Below, one piece after another: positions 12,400-22,807 of a DNA stretch of 64,000 nucleotides. Both the position numbers and the translations under genes were made by a program. The first letter of the stretch is position 1. Each line of letters begins with the position of its first letter. A model generated the notes under the pieces. That model was not told the origin of the DNA, did no database searches, and saw only the letters and a program-made list of their open reading frames with translations. The stretch comes from Phymorhynchus buccinoides (Eukaryota; Mollusca; Gastropoda; Neogastropoda; Raphitomidae): positions 10,271,537-10,335,536 of the forward strand of contig CM065713.1 in the NCBI GenBank assembly GCA_017654935.2. Reading direction: 5' to 3'.

Positions 12400-12610
12400 C
12401 AGAGCTGGCACAGTGGTAGTCACGTTCGCTTCCGTGGGTCAGTAAAAACCGAGTTCAACCTGGGAACAGGGGATTTTTCCTCTCACTTTTCCACTATGCC
12501 TTGCAGTCTGAAAAAAACGTGGAGTCTTTCGGATGAGACGATAACTGAGGTCCCGTGTTGCTCCTGCACTTTAGTAACACACAATTAAAAACGCCAGCGG
12601 CAACGAAAAG
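12400..12610 (+). repeat. tRNA-derived SINE, right-arm copy
   Basis: A-box-like GCTGGCACAGTGGTAGTCA and B-box-like GAGTTCAACCTGGG lie about 40 bases apart, as in a pol III internal promoter. A SINE body with TCGGATGAGACGATAACTGAGG follows. Confidence 0.6.
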
Positions 12611-13112
12611 TTGTCATTTGGTCAAATTTTACTCCCCCTCCCCCCCTCCCTTCCTTCTCATCAGTCACACCAAAAAATCGCATAAAAAAAAGCAACTTGA
12701 TAAAGTACACTTGTCTTTTACATTATGTAAATATGTTCATTTTGTAAAACCCATATGTTTGTTTCAATTACAGTATTAGCTAATTTTTAAAAATTCATTC
12801 CCTAAGTCTATTATCGTCCATTAACTCAATCATAGTTGTCATAAGGTAATTAGTGTTTATGCACAAAAAACCCCTCCCTTCTTACATCGTGACAAGTTAT
12901 TGTTTTTGTGAATTTTATATCAATTTGTTATATATTGAAATTGGCATTGCTGTTTTTTGGCACTTTAATAATCATAACGTGCCATCTCACTCTAAATCAT
13001 GGTGTAATCTTTGACTTGTGACCAACAAAGGTTTTGTGTAGATGTAAAGACCCACACACACACACAAAAAAAGAATTGGGTGGCGCGCCTCTGGCTGCGA
13101 CGCGCTCTCCAG

Positions 13113-13450
13113 GTGGGTAGACAACCCAAATTTCACAGACGCCTCTGTAACTATAAGTACCTACCTCGACCCTCCAGATCAAAGGGAGTGGGGTACAGAG
13201 ACCTCCCTCCCAGTCGTGAGGCAGGTACAGTATGACGCAGACGGTGGTCTCCCCAGCGACTCACCCAAGGGGAACTTTGTGGACAGTGGCCGGCGGCTGC
13301 TACAGAGAACCAGACCAGCACCCTGGTCCGAAACCTGACCCCTGACGACAACGGGGCGAGAGTACCAGTGCTACGCCAAGCGCGGGCTTCTTCGGGAATG
13401 GACCAGTTTTGCCCGCCCGTCATTACGAGTCGGGGATTCTCAGTTACTGG
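13113..13450 (+). CDS. Gene 1: immunoglobulin-like domain exon (indel-damaged)
   Basis: The acceptor CTCTCCAG precedes 13113 and the donor GTGAGT follows 13450. Across frames one can read CNYK (Cys seen best in the left copy), LQIK, SGNFVDSG, TLVRNLTPDDNGA, YQCYAKRGL and LRVGDSQLLG. The Leu..Asp-x-Gly-x-Tyr-x-Cys-x-Ala pattern is the E-F strand signature of Ig domains. The last frame ends in phase 1 at GDSQLLG and joins in phase to the exon at 18240. The length of 338 is not a multiple of three, and the frame must shift at least twice, so the sequence has indels (errors or decay). An extracellular recognition domain is inferred. The style recalls molluscan VIgL/FREP Ig domains, but no lectin domain is seen. 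Confidence 0.55.
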
Positions 13451-13451
13451 G

Positions 13452-13695
13452 TGAGTTACTCCCTGTGGGGATGCCACTCTCTTTGACTCTGTCTTTCCCG
13501 ATCTACTATCGTTCTGACTTGTTGGCCCATTTCTCCCGCCTTTTTTCAAAACTCTTCAATACTTTTCTCCCTTGGCTCCTCCAAAATCGGAATGGTCGGC
13601 TCAGCGGGTAGACAGTGAAACTGAAAACGGACACATACGTACATTGCCCTTATGGGCCATATGGCCTGGGGACGCAGAAGAACAGATGGTGAGTT
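13452..13695 (+). repeat. SINE-like GAA-tail repeat, body B
   Basis: Starts directly after the Ig-exon donor and ends in GCCATATGGCCTGGGGACGC plus an AGAAGAA tail. The same abutment is seen at 3940-4215, so the insertion predates the arm duplication or is the same locus. Confidence 0.65.
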
Positions 13696-13899
13696 GAACT
13701 TTGTTGCTGTTGTTGTTAGTCGTCCTAAGCCCTAGGCTTAACTTTTTTTGGGGGGCCTGGGCAGCCTTTTTCATCGAAAAACTTTTCATTCGTCAAGCTA
13801 CCTGGGTTTGAAGAAAACTTGGGGTCGTGGCAATGCTGTGAATCCCCCTGTGACATGTCCTATCAAATAATGCTCTCCTTATCTCCGGAATTCACCCGT

Positions 13900-14217
13900 G
13901 GTATACCGGAAGGGGGTCTTTCTATAATAATAGTTCCCCCAACCGTCTGGAAGTTCTGTGCTTGTTAGCTCCCTCTAACCTGCCACTCTCTTTTAGTGTC
14001 TTTTCCCTTTGCTTACTGTCATCTGCTATCTTTCTGCTTACCGGTCACTTTCCTGCCTTTTTTTCAAGAACCTTTCCAAAACATTTCCTTTTCCCCCCTC
14101 CAAAGTCGGACTTGCTGGGTGACATAACTGTTTCTTAGTTAGGCGCTTAACGCTAGCATGACGAGCATCCTTGCGCTCATAGTTGACCAGGAAACTGCCT
14201 GAGCAATCGAAGAAGAA
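13900..14217 (+). repeat. SINE-like GAA-tail repeat, body A
   Basis: Mirror of 3359-3700, with the head GGTATACCGGAAGG, common half, body A and GAAGAAGAAG tail. Confidence 0.7.
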
Positions 14218-14639
14218 GTTCTCCGACGTTAACACATATTAGGTGTTTGGATAGCAGATCCTGACTCCTGCTTTTATGACAAGGGTGTTAATTGTGTGGG
14301 CCCCCAATGCGGACCTTGGGGATGAGGGTTAGGTTAAAGGACTTCAGGGAATCATCCCAACAGCGAAGCAACTTGAACGCTACGTTGCCAATGCAACAGC
14401 TTAAGGATGAGACATGACGTGTGTGACGTTTTTCGAATTACACGCACCCCACAGCCCGCCCCGTGGGCAGCCACACTCCGACTTCGAGGAGTAGAACTTT
14501 GTCAAACAAATGTTTGTGTGTCTACTGTATTTTTTCCATGCTGGGGCGTTTTCGAGTTATTCAAGATTAAAGTTTAGGCCCACATGACATATTTTAGCAA
14601 GATTTGGCCAATCGTTAATATTTGAACGTAGCATTTTAG

Positions 14640-15345
14640 AATAGTGTCCTTCAATTTTTCCCAACAAATTTCAGTGAAGTCGATGAAAAATAAAATTCAT
14701 AATGAAAATAAATGAAGGTACAACCCAATTTGCATACATTTGAATAACTTCCAAAAAGAATAACTTCCAATAAACAATAACTTCCAAGCTATTTAGCATA
14801 TCATCACCAAACTCCTTTCCGACCTGGACCAACATAAGGGCTACAATATCCAGTGGTTAGTTTTATGACGTAACTTCCGGTTTTGGGCTATTCCGTGAGC
14901 CAAATGAAAGCTGCACGTTCCTAGCTGGAGCACTTCCGGTTCATACTTCCGGTTTAAGTTTTGCACTGGACGTGTTGAAATTCTATTTTTAAGCAAAATA
15001 CGCAAAATATGAATGAAACACATTCCGTTTTCTCTCGCGTTTTTGAGATATTCAAGATTGAAATTTCGCCGAATTTGCACTTTTTTTCAACCACATTTTG
15101 CCGAAACTTTTCGCAAAATCATTTAATATTTCAAATTTCATATAACCATTGTGGTCCTGCAACTTTCCTGAAAATTTCAGCCGAATCTGACACAAAAAGG
15201 GGAAAGAATAAATAAAATAATAAAAATTCTGTTACAAATTGCAATAGTATAGTATATATAAGGGTTTAGAATCCTAATAATAAGTTAATAAAGATGAGTT
15301 CCCTGTACGGAACTTGCTGATCCAATGCGCACAGACCCCTACATC
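14640..15345. repeat. AT-rich dispersed repeat, right-arm copy, no gene
   Basis: Mirror of about 2190-2960. I see only short frames that are not conserved between the two copies. Confidence 0.55.
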
Positions 15346-15356
15346 ATAATTTCTCA

Positions 15357-15690
15357 ATGAGTCTTCTTTCCCCTGTTTTTTTTTTCTTGTTCGATCGCGT
15401 ACAGACAGTTTCCTGTCAATTTCTGAGCGCAGATGCGTCATGCTGCCTGCTGCGTTATGCGCCTACTTAAGAAATAGTTAGGCCCAGCAAGTCCGACTTC
15501 GGCCTGAGGAAATCTTTTGTGAAAGTGTCTCATGGAAAAAGGGCAGGAGAATGGACCGGTAAGGCGGAAAGATAGTAGATGACAGACAGTAAGCAAAGGG
15601 AAAAGGCAGACAGAGTCAAAGACAGTGACAGATTGGAGGTAAGTTACAAGCGCAGAAATTCCAGAAGGTGGGGGAAACTATTTACTTGGT
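15357..15690 (-). repeat. SINE-like GAA-tail repeat, body A, minus strand
   Basis: Mirror of 1862-2160. The flanking CTGACTCTCAGCTGAAGAGC segment is also mirrored. Confidence 0.7.
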
Positions 15691-17331
15691 TTTACATGCA
15701 GGTTCATCCACTCCTGTGGTCTGGGTCAGTGTGACTGACTCTCAGCTGAAGAGCACTACGGTCCTCCCTGCAGGTAAAGGTAAGGCCACGGACGATGGCT
15801 CAACGCTAGGAATAATATTCATCATATAGTCAAAAGCCAAGTGTCCGTCCGTGTGTGTATAGTAAAGAGCCAAGTGTGCCGACCGTGTGTGTGATCTGTC
15901 CTGAAACACAAAACGCGGCCTTATAACTCCCCCTTTTTTCGACCGAATCGCTTCAAATTTGCTGTTAGCCCTAACGGGGCGATTGCAACGGCAACCGAGG
16001 CGGCCGTGCCATTTGCGCCGTTCGGCAAATGCGCGAAACGCGCATCCGCCGCCTCTCGGCGCCAGGCGTAATCCCTTTATCTCCTGGTGGTTTCTGGACC
16101 GATTGCCTTCGAATTTGGCAGGAAGATGACCGGGGACGGTGACTATCCGTGTACCAAACTGGAAGCGAATCGGTTAAGAAACGCGCGCTATACTCCACTC
16201 CCATTCATACATTTCATGAATTACTCCGCCGTTTCTTAACCGCATCGCCTCAAATTTGCTGTCAGACTTGCTTTCACGCGGGGCAAAGACCTGGCAGCAA
16301 ATTTGAAGAGAATCGGAATTGGGAGAGCGCGTCACTCTCAGAGCGGCGCCAACGGGAAACGGGGCTTTATAACTCCGCCGTTTCTTAAAACGAAATCGTT
16401 TCAAATTTGCTGTACTCCGCGTTACCAGTACTTGGCATTACCGTTACTTGGCGTTACCGTTACTAGTACTAGGCGTTGCGCTAGTAATATTAATGAGGAA
16501 ATGGTGTATAGCTCCCCTCCTACTATGTATAGGCTGACAGGGCGCTTTACACAACATTGAAATGGAATAAAAAACATGAAGCAAAAATCCAATTACATCA
16601 GCAGACAAAACGATACACATATCAATCAACGACAACAACTGCTGTGACCTACTACTACTAACTACTACTACTACTACTAACTACTAATACTACTACTACC
16701 ATCTACTACTCTACTCACTACTACTACTACTAGTAGGTCTAATACAACGTAACTGGCATTTTCACCACTAATTCATCGCCATGGAAATAACAGCGATAAT
16801 CATTCACGTACACACAAAACCAACGCACCACTACGTCCCAGACAACAAACACACACAACAAAACACACACCCACACACACACACACACACATACACTCAC
16901 ACGTGCACAACACACCACACACGCATGCCTGCAATGCATAATACCTAAGGCCATTGTAGACACAATAAGCGGATATTCCGTGCGGAAACCCGTCGTGCGC
17001 AATCCATAAAATAAGTGAAACAAAGAAGGGAAAAGATTTGCCGCGCACGTGTCCGAATTTCCCCGGTCAACTTTTATCCTTCTTTCTTCCACTTATTGGG
17101 GGTTTTCCGTACGGAACTTACGCGTCTAATGTGAACCCGGCCTTACTGTAAAAACTGGGACTGGACTGTAAGACGCACCTGTATATAAGCCGCGTCCCTA
17201 AATTAAATTGACAACATATTAGGTATTTATTCACATATAAGGCGCCACCAGTTTATAAGCAGCAGGTAAAATTACATGTCCACAAAGCAACACAAATATA
17301 TCAATTCTCCTATTAGAACATGAGTATTTAA

Positions 17332-17595
17332 CCCTTTCACCGCCAATGTCGCATTTTAGCACCACCACAATGGTTTAACAACATGCATGTCACTAAAAAA
17401 GCATCAAATCAGGGCCTGTTATCTGAAGACCCTATTTTCTTTATTTTGGGAGGTAAGAATAGATCATAATGTTATACATGTCACAGAGGAATTCGCAATA
17501 TTGCAGATTTTGTTTTTTCTGCTCAAAACCCCCCAAGTTTAAGTTTTTAATGGTAATGTATATTTTTGGCTATAAAATGGCTGGCAGCGAAAGGG
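17332..17595. mobile_element. piggyBac-type MITE (CCCTTT family), right-arm copy
   Basis: TTAA at 17328-17331 and 17596-17599 flanks CCCTTTCACCGCCA ... GGCAGCGAAAGGG inverted ends. It is the mirror of 33-273. Confidence 0.7.
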
Positions 17596-17819
17596 TTAAG
17601 GTTAATGTGCTCATTACCACGTTTTACCAAGCATTGAGATTTGAATCTATTCATTACCAAAACAAGTTTTGAGAGCTCTAATAAATTATTTTTTCTGAAT
17701 TTTTGGACCTTTTTCTCTGGCCTCCCCCCCCCCCCCCCCTCCCCCCAAAAAAAAAAAAAAAAAAGTCTTCCATATAGTTTTCTCCTATTGAGCTCCTCTG
17801 AAATCAGTTGAATGGGTTG

Positions 17820-18078
17820 AATTTAGTTTTTGCACCCCCACTGTCTGGAACTCCTTGCCTGTTCACCTCAGTCACAATTCAGCACTTCCCGCTTTCAAAA
17901 CCCAAATGAAAACTCACTTGTTTCAAAGAGCTTACTCTCTCTGTAACTTTTCACGTTAATTAGATGATGATCGAATGAATGTGTATGTTAGCCCAATTGC
18001 CTGTGAATCAGTGCATGTGAGCGCCTTGAGTTTAATTCTAAGGAAAGGGGCTATATAAATACTATGTATTATTATTAT
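17820..18078 (+). mobile_element. LINE 3' fragment A with (ATT)n tail
   Basis: The frame 17837-17959 encodes PTVWNSLPVHL, then ALPAFKTQMKTHLFQRAY and a stop. This is the classic extreme C-terminus of non-LTR retrotransposon ORF2 (P-x-x-WN-x-LP ... F-K-x-x-x-KTHLF). The 3' UTR ends GCGCCTTGAGTTT ... GGGGCTATATAAATAC followed by ATTATTATT. The 5' part is truncated, as is usual after incomplete reverse transcription. It lies between the Ig exon and the stalk exon of gene 1, inside an intron. Confidence 0.75.
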
Positions 18079-18111
18079 GATTGTTCTGTCGTGTTTTGTA
18101 TGAAAGAGATA

Positions 18112-18200
18112 GTGTGTGTGTGTGTGTGGTGGGGGGGGGGGGGGCGGGGCGGTGTGGTGGGTTGTGTGTGGGGTGTGAGTGTGTGTGGGGGGCGGGGGGT
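18112..18200. repeat. G/T-rich simple sequence
   Basis: GT repeats with a 12-base G run, just upstream of the stalk exon. It is low-complexity sequence with no coding meaning. Confidence 0.9.
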
Positions 18201-18239
18201 GTATTTCTTACTATGTGCTCATTTTGTTTTTCCCTTCAG

Positions 18240-18278
18240 GAAGTACTACTGATGATGGCGAAGATGATGGCGACAGGC
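18240..18278 (+). CDS. Gene 1: 39-nt acidic stalk exon
   Basis: The acceptor TTTTTCCCTTCAG ends at 18239 and the donor GTAAGT starts at 18279. Phase 1 to phase 1, 39 nt. It reads STTDDGEDDGDR flanked by split codons. Joined to the Ig exon (G+GA) it gives Gly, and joined to the transmembrane exon (C+TC) it gives Leu, so the frame stays open on both sides. An acidic, Ser/Thr-starting juxtamembrane stalk between an Ig domain and a membrane segment is expected for a type I receptor. The symmetric 1-1 phase is typical of exons that can be skipped without a frame shift. Confidence 0.65.
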
Positions 18279-18302
18279 GTAAGTCTTCCACCCGTTTGTA
18301 TT

Positions 18303-18414
18303 TCTCTCTCTCTCTCGTCCTCTCTCTCTCTCTCTCTCTCATCAATCTCTTCTCTCTCTCTCTCTCTCTCTGGGTTTGCGTGTTGTGGTGTTGGTTTTCT
18401 CTCTCTGTCTGAGT

Positions 18415-18508
<94 letters not shown>

Positions 18509-18874
18509 TTGTGTTGTTGTTGTTTTCTCTCTCACGCTGAGTCTCTTCTATTCTTTGTCTCTCTCTCTCTCTCACTCTCTCTCTCTCTCGACTCTGTCTC
18601 TCTCTCTCTCCTCTCTCTCTACTCTCTCTCTCTCTTTGTCTCTGTCCCTTTATTCCTTTGTGTGCCCCTCTCTCTCTCTGTTTCTGTCTCTCTCTGTTTC
18701 TGTCTCTCTCTGTTTCTGTCTGGTCTCTGTTTCTGTCTCTGTCTCTCTCTGGGTTTCTGTCTCTCTCTCTGTTTCTCGTCTCACATCTCTGTCTGTCTCT
18801 CTCTGTTTCTCTCTCTCTCTGGGGGGAACTCTTCTCTCTGTTTTTGTTGTTGTTGTTTTTTCTCTCACGCTGAG

Positions 18875-18924
<50 letters not shown>

Positions 18925-18965
18925 CTCTCTCGTCTCTCTCTCTTCTCTATCTCTCTCTCTCTCAC
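18303..18965. repeat. Long interrupted (CT)n microsatellite
   Basis: CT dinucleotides with islands such as GTTGTTGTTGTTTT. The long Leu/Ser open frames on one strand and Arg/Glu frames on the other are repeat translations and not proteins. Confidence 0.97.
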
Positions 18966-19712
18966 TTCCAAAGAAGGCATATAATATGTTGTACATTTTA
19001 GATATGAGAGGTAAAATTAATTGGGTGTCTAAAGTGAAATGTAAACTCTATGAACTAGGATTTGGTTATATTTGGCTTAATCAAGGGGTAGAAGATATCA
19101 ATAGTTTTAAGTGTGTGCTACGTGCTAGGATGATTGATTGTCAGTGGCAGGAATTATGCTCTAGCCGAATTGATAATAGTAATAGATTTGACTTGTTTAG
19201 GCAAATTAATGTGAATCATTGTGTTCCGACTTACTTATCTATGAATATTGACAAACATTTAAAATTTATTATGACTAGATTCAGATTTGGAGTTTCTGAC
19301 CTACTGATACATTACTACCGTTATAGACGTCATGTTGAGAGAGACCTTATTTGTCCATTATGTAAATGTGCCTCAGAAAATGAAATTCATTTTGTTTTTT
19401 CTTGTCCTGTATTGAGTGATCTCAGGTTTCAGTTAATACCTCGGAAGTATTACAGCCAACCGTCTTTGTTTAGATTAGGAATGTTAATGTCGTCAACCAA
19501 TGAACAAGTCGTTAAAATGTTTGCAGTCTATTTGTATAAAGCCTTTAAAATCAGGTCTACCTTATGCAGTTAAAGGTTGATGATTCCCACATGTTATGCT
19601 TATGTTTTGCTTTGATGTGTACTTATTATTTATTATGTCTGATTATGCCTGACTATGTTCTATTGAATCACCCCCTCATGAGGGGCTATGGCCTTGATTG
19701 ATTAAATATCCG
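18966..19712 (+). mobile_element. LINE 3' fragment B (ORF2 C-terminus, 5'-truncated)
   Basis: The frame is open from the CT repeat through to a stop at 19571-19573. It encodes NWVSKVKCKLYELGFGYIW, FKCVLRARMIDCQWQE, LIHYYRYRRHVERDLICPLC and ENEIHFVFSCPVL. The NW..VK..L...GF..VW start and the CPxC..E.E.HF.F.CP zinc-finger-like module are diagnostic of the region after the reverse transcriptase in non-LTR elements widespread in molluscs and fish. The 3' UTR ends TTGATTGATTAAAT with a (TATCCG)n tail. It is inserted in the intron of gene 1 between two CT arrays and is 5'-truncated with no catalytic domain left. Confidence 0.85.
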
Positions 19713-19714
19713 TA

Positions 19715-19746
19715 TCCGTATCTCTCTCTCTCCTCTCTTTTTTTTA

Positions 19747-19780
<34 letters not shown>

Positions 19781-19983
19781 TCTCTAGTCCCCAAATTCTC
19801 TCTCTCTCCTCTCCTACGCGTATACTCTTCTTTCTTCTCTCTCTCTGCACCTCTTTATTTTTCTCTCATTCTCTCTCTCTCTTTTTTATTTCTCTCTCTC
19901 TCTCTCTCTCTATTCTTTTTTTATTTCTCTCTTTCGTTTTTTTATTTCTCTCTCTCTCTCTTTTTTTTTATTTCTTCTCTCTG

Positions 19984-20055
<72 letters not shown>
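19715..20055. repeat. (CT)n microsatellite, interrupted
   Basis: CT arrays with T-rich islands, ending in a poly-C run at about 20055-20064. Confidence 0.95.
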
Positions 20056-20057
<2 letters not shown>

Positions 20058-20212
20058 CCCCCCCACACCTTACGTGTATTTCTTACAGTATGTCTCTGGG
20101 GGTTTGGGGGGCCAGTTTATATTGATTTTTATGATTCTGATTCTTTCTCATAATACTTACTTTATGTAATGTCATCTATCTGACAGTTGTAAGCTTATGA
20201 TTCTTCTTCTTC

Positions 20213-20515
20213 TTTCATATAAATAGTTCCCCCACCTTCTGGAAGTTCTGTGCTTGTAGCTTCCTCTACTCTGTCTCTCTCTTTGACTCTGCCTTTTCCC
20301 TTGCTTTCTATCATCTACTATCTTTCTGACTTTTGTCCCATTCTGAGATTCTCCTGCCTTTTTTCCCCAAAAAAATCTTCCATATAGGTTTTCTCTTTTG
20401 GGCTCCTCCGAAATCGGAATGTGTCGGCTGAATGCAGCGAGGAGACCAGTGAAAACTGGAAAATGGACACATACGTACCCATTGTGGCCTTATGGCCCGG
20501 GAACGCAGAAGAAGA
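20213..20515 (+). repeat. SINE-like GAA-tail repeat, body B
   Basis: The common half starts TTCCCCCACCTTCTGGAAG. Body B has CTCCTCCGAAATCGGAATG, and the end is GGCCCGGGAACGCAGAAGAAG. It is followed head to tail by another copy. Confidence 0.8.
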
Positions 20516-20690
20516 AGTTCCCCCACCTTCTGGAAGTTGTGTGCTTGTAACTTCCTCTAATATGTCTCTCTCTTTGACTCTTTGTTATTTCCCCTTGCTT
20601 TCTGTCATTGTCTATCTTTCTCCCTTATTGGTCCATTCTCCTGCCTTTTTTTTTTAATGAAACCCTTCCACATTTTTCCTTTCTTGCACA
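20516..20690 (+). repeat. SINE-like GAA-tail repeat, truncated
   Basis: The common 5' half follows directly on the tail of the previous copy and breaks off where LINE fragment C starts. Confidence 0.7.
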
Positions 20691-20695
20691 CGGAC

Positions 20696-21455
20696 ATACA
20701 CACACAGAACCACAAAGTGATACAAATTTAAAGATTATCAATCGTATGTACAAAAAAGCAATTAAAATAATTTTATTAAAATCAAGTTCACTTACCTATG
20801 AAGACTATAAACAACTAGATATACTAACTTTTCAAGACAGACTTTTCCTCAAAAAGGCAATCTGCATGCATAATATTGTCAACGGAAATGCTCCAAAAAA
20901 GATAACAGATACATTTACGACAAACACAAGCAGACACACCCATTTACTCTCATTCCCTCGACCAAATAATAATCTATTCAAATCTAGTCTCCTCTATTCG
21001 GGTGGAGATTTATGGAACAAACTACCCTCCATTTTAAAAAACATGAAAAACAAGAACTACTTCAAGAAAACAATTAAAATGTATCTCTTTAACAGAACAT
21101 AATTGATAACTTTATTCCAATTATTTAAAAGAATGGAAACGTAGCCTACATAACATATTTTGGTAAGTAAATGTGATGTTTTAAATGTTTCGTTGTTGAT
21201 GTTGATGTATATATTGTACATAATATGCTATTCGCATATGTCCCCATCCTTTTTCCTGTTTTTGTGTGTGGAATATTTGCTTGTTTCTTTAATTAATTGT
21301 TTACTTGTATATTTTCCTTTTCTTGTTCGCTACTTTGGAATGTTTAGTTCTTTATTTTTTCTTTATATCATTTTTTATGGATGGCTTGTTGAAAAAAAGC
21401 ATGTTTTGCTTATACAATGTTCCCATCTGGAAATAAAATTTTGACTTGACTTGAC
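20696..21455 (+). mobile_element. LINE 3' fragment C with (TTGAC)n tail
   Basis: The ORF ends at 21102. It carries INRMYKKAIKIILLKSS, LTFQDRLFLKKAICMHN, GGDLWNKLPSILK and KKTIKMYLFN, the usual C-terminal block of a non-LTR reverse transcriptase ORF (Q-K-R-A-x-R-x-I, then R...K...H, then WN-x-LP). The 3' UTR ends CCATCTGGAAATAAAATTTTGACTTGACTTGAC in pieces, that is with a short pentanucleotide tail. It is 5'-truncated inside the polymerase region. Confidence 0.8.
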
Positions 21456-21696
21456 ACACAAGTCATCAAGCGCACAGAAACACATTCTGACTGAAACGCA
21501 CGCACACTCACACAAGCATACCCTTGTACAAGCACGCGCGTGCACACACAAACACGTACACAAACACACACACGCACTCACATTCAGGCACATACTCACA
21601 CACCCACTCCCTCTCTCTTTCCAGCCAAACACAATCTCTCCAGTGCAGACATATAATCATACACATGCAAGCACACATACCCACACAGCATTCCCT

Positions 21697-21716
21697 CCCC
21701 CCCCCCCCCCCCCCCC

Positions 21717-21804
<88 letters not shown>
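21697..21804. repeat. 108-base poly-C tract (two interruptions)
   Basis: Almost pure C from 21697 to 21804, with A at 21717 and 21757, followed by (CA)n. The polyproline and polyglycine open frames here are artefacts. The G-rich complement could fold into quadruplexes. Confidence 0.95.
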
Positions 21805-21857
21805 ACACACACACAGGAACACTTAAGTACACACACAAATTACATACATACACAGTC

Positions 21858-22245
21858 ATGGGTGCAACTTTTCCTGGTATACGAGGATTTCCTGTTTTTG
21901 AATTTTACCAGAAAAGGAATTTCCTTTTTTTTAAATTTGTCAAACAAGATCTTTGTGTGTCTACTGTATTTTTTAAAGACCCCGCACGTCACGTGTCAAA
22001 ATCACGCTTTTCACGTGTTTTCCCTCTTATAGCTAGTAAGGAATCTTAAGAAAGCTTCTTAGCATAAGAGGGAATGTGACACGTGACGTGCGGGGTCTTT
22101 AAGCACTTTAAGATAAGCATCTGTATATTTTGTGGAAAAAGCCAACTAAAATGCCTTCGTAAATCTTTTTTTTTTCCAGCTGCAGGGGGACATTGCCCCT
22201 AGACCCCGGCCTTTCAGGTTTTTTTCATTTTGTGTAGTTGCACCC
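21858..22245 (+). mobile_element. MITE with GGTGCAACT inverted ends, carrying a nested MITE
   Basis: Starts GGGTGCAACTTTTCCTGG and ends TGTGTAGTTGCACCC, so the ends are inverted. Related copies are at 47349-47610 (minus) and 61631-61913 (plus). This copy is interrupted at 21977-22098 by a TTAA-flanked MITE, which shows the order of insertion. Confidence 0.65.
21977..22098. mobile_element. Foldback MITE (AGACCCC ends) with TTAA duplication
   Basis: Ends AGACCCCGCACGTCACGTG ... CACGTGACGTGCGGGGTCT are inverted over about 20 bases. TTAA lies at 21973-21976 and 22099-22102. It is 122 bp with no ORF. The same family is at 44343-44464 and, with longer and different interiors, at 35054-35322 and from 40541. 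Confidence 0.75.
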
Positions 22246-22807
22246 GTGTGTTTCAGTCATTTTGTGTAGTTGCACACACATAATATGCACAAATTACATG
22301 CATACATACAAACATACAGACGTATATCGCACAATCACACACACATAGATGCAACCTTGCCTCGGATGCGAGGCGGCGCCTGTTTAAAAAAAATGTTTGA
22401 AGTTTTTGAAAATTTGAAAACCAGGCGGTGCCTGTTTTTAAAAATTTTGACCCCCCAAAAAAAATTTGATTCAAAGTTCATTTCGTTTCTGTTCCAAGCA
22501 ACGTTAGCCCCACATGGCCGAAAGGCCCAAGAGGGCGTAAAACTTTATTTTCTCTCTTCCAAGCAACGTCGCTCTTCAGTTGAGAAGAAGAAAATAGCAG
22601 CCGGAAGTTTCAGTCGCAATAACTGCGCGCAAAATTTCTTTGTGAACCAAAGGCGTTCCTATCGTAAATCTGTGCTAGTGTTTACTATCAAGAGGAGAAT
22701 CACGAGAACAATGGTCTTTCTCACAGACAGCGAAAATGATAATAGGTGAAATACGTGAGTGCAAGTAGTAATGTAAAAAACAAAACTTACTCAGATAAAA
22801 ATAATAA

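Larger units (their letters stand above)
9706..17645. repeat. Right arm of the giant inverted repeat
   Basis: This is the mirror of 1-8215. It starts right at the N gap, inside a match to the sequence around 8185-8215, and similarity fades near 17645, where the left arm reaches the window edge. Reading frames inside the arm (for example the Ig-like exon) are broken by short indels. Sequence to the right of 17.7 kb contains perfect tandem duplications and open frames, so base quality looks lower in the arms than outside. Confidence 0.9.

Noticed and set aside
18081..19001. Long Leu/Ser-rich ORF and its Arg/Glu-rich complement
   Set aside because: Pure CT/GA microsatellite translation. Only the part after 18966 is real, and that is a LINE remnant in this frame.
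21451..22032. 193-residue His/Pro-rich ORF
   Set aside because: CA repeat plus poly-C read as protein, then MITE sequence.
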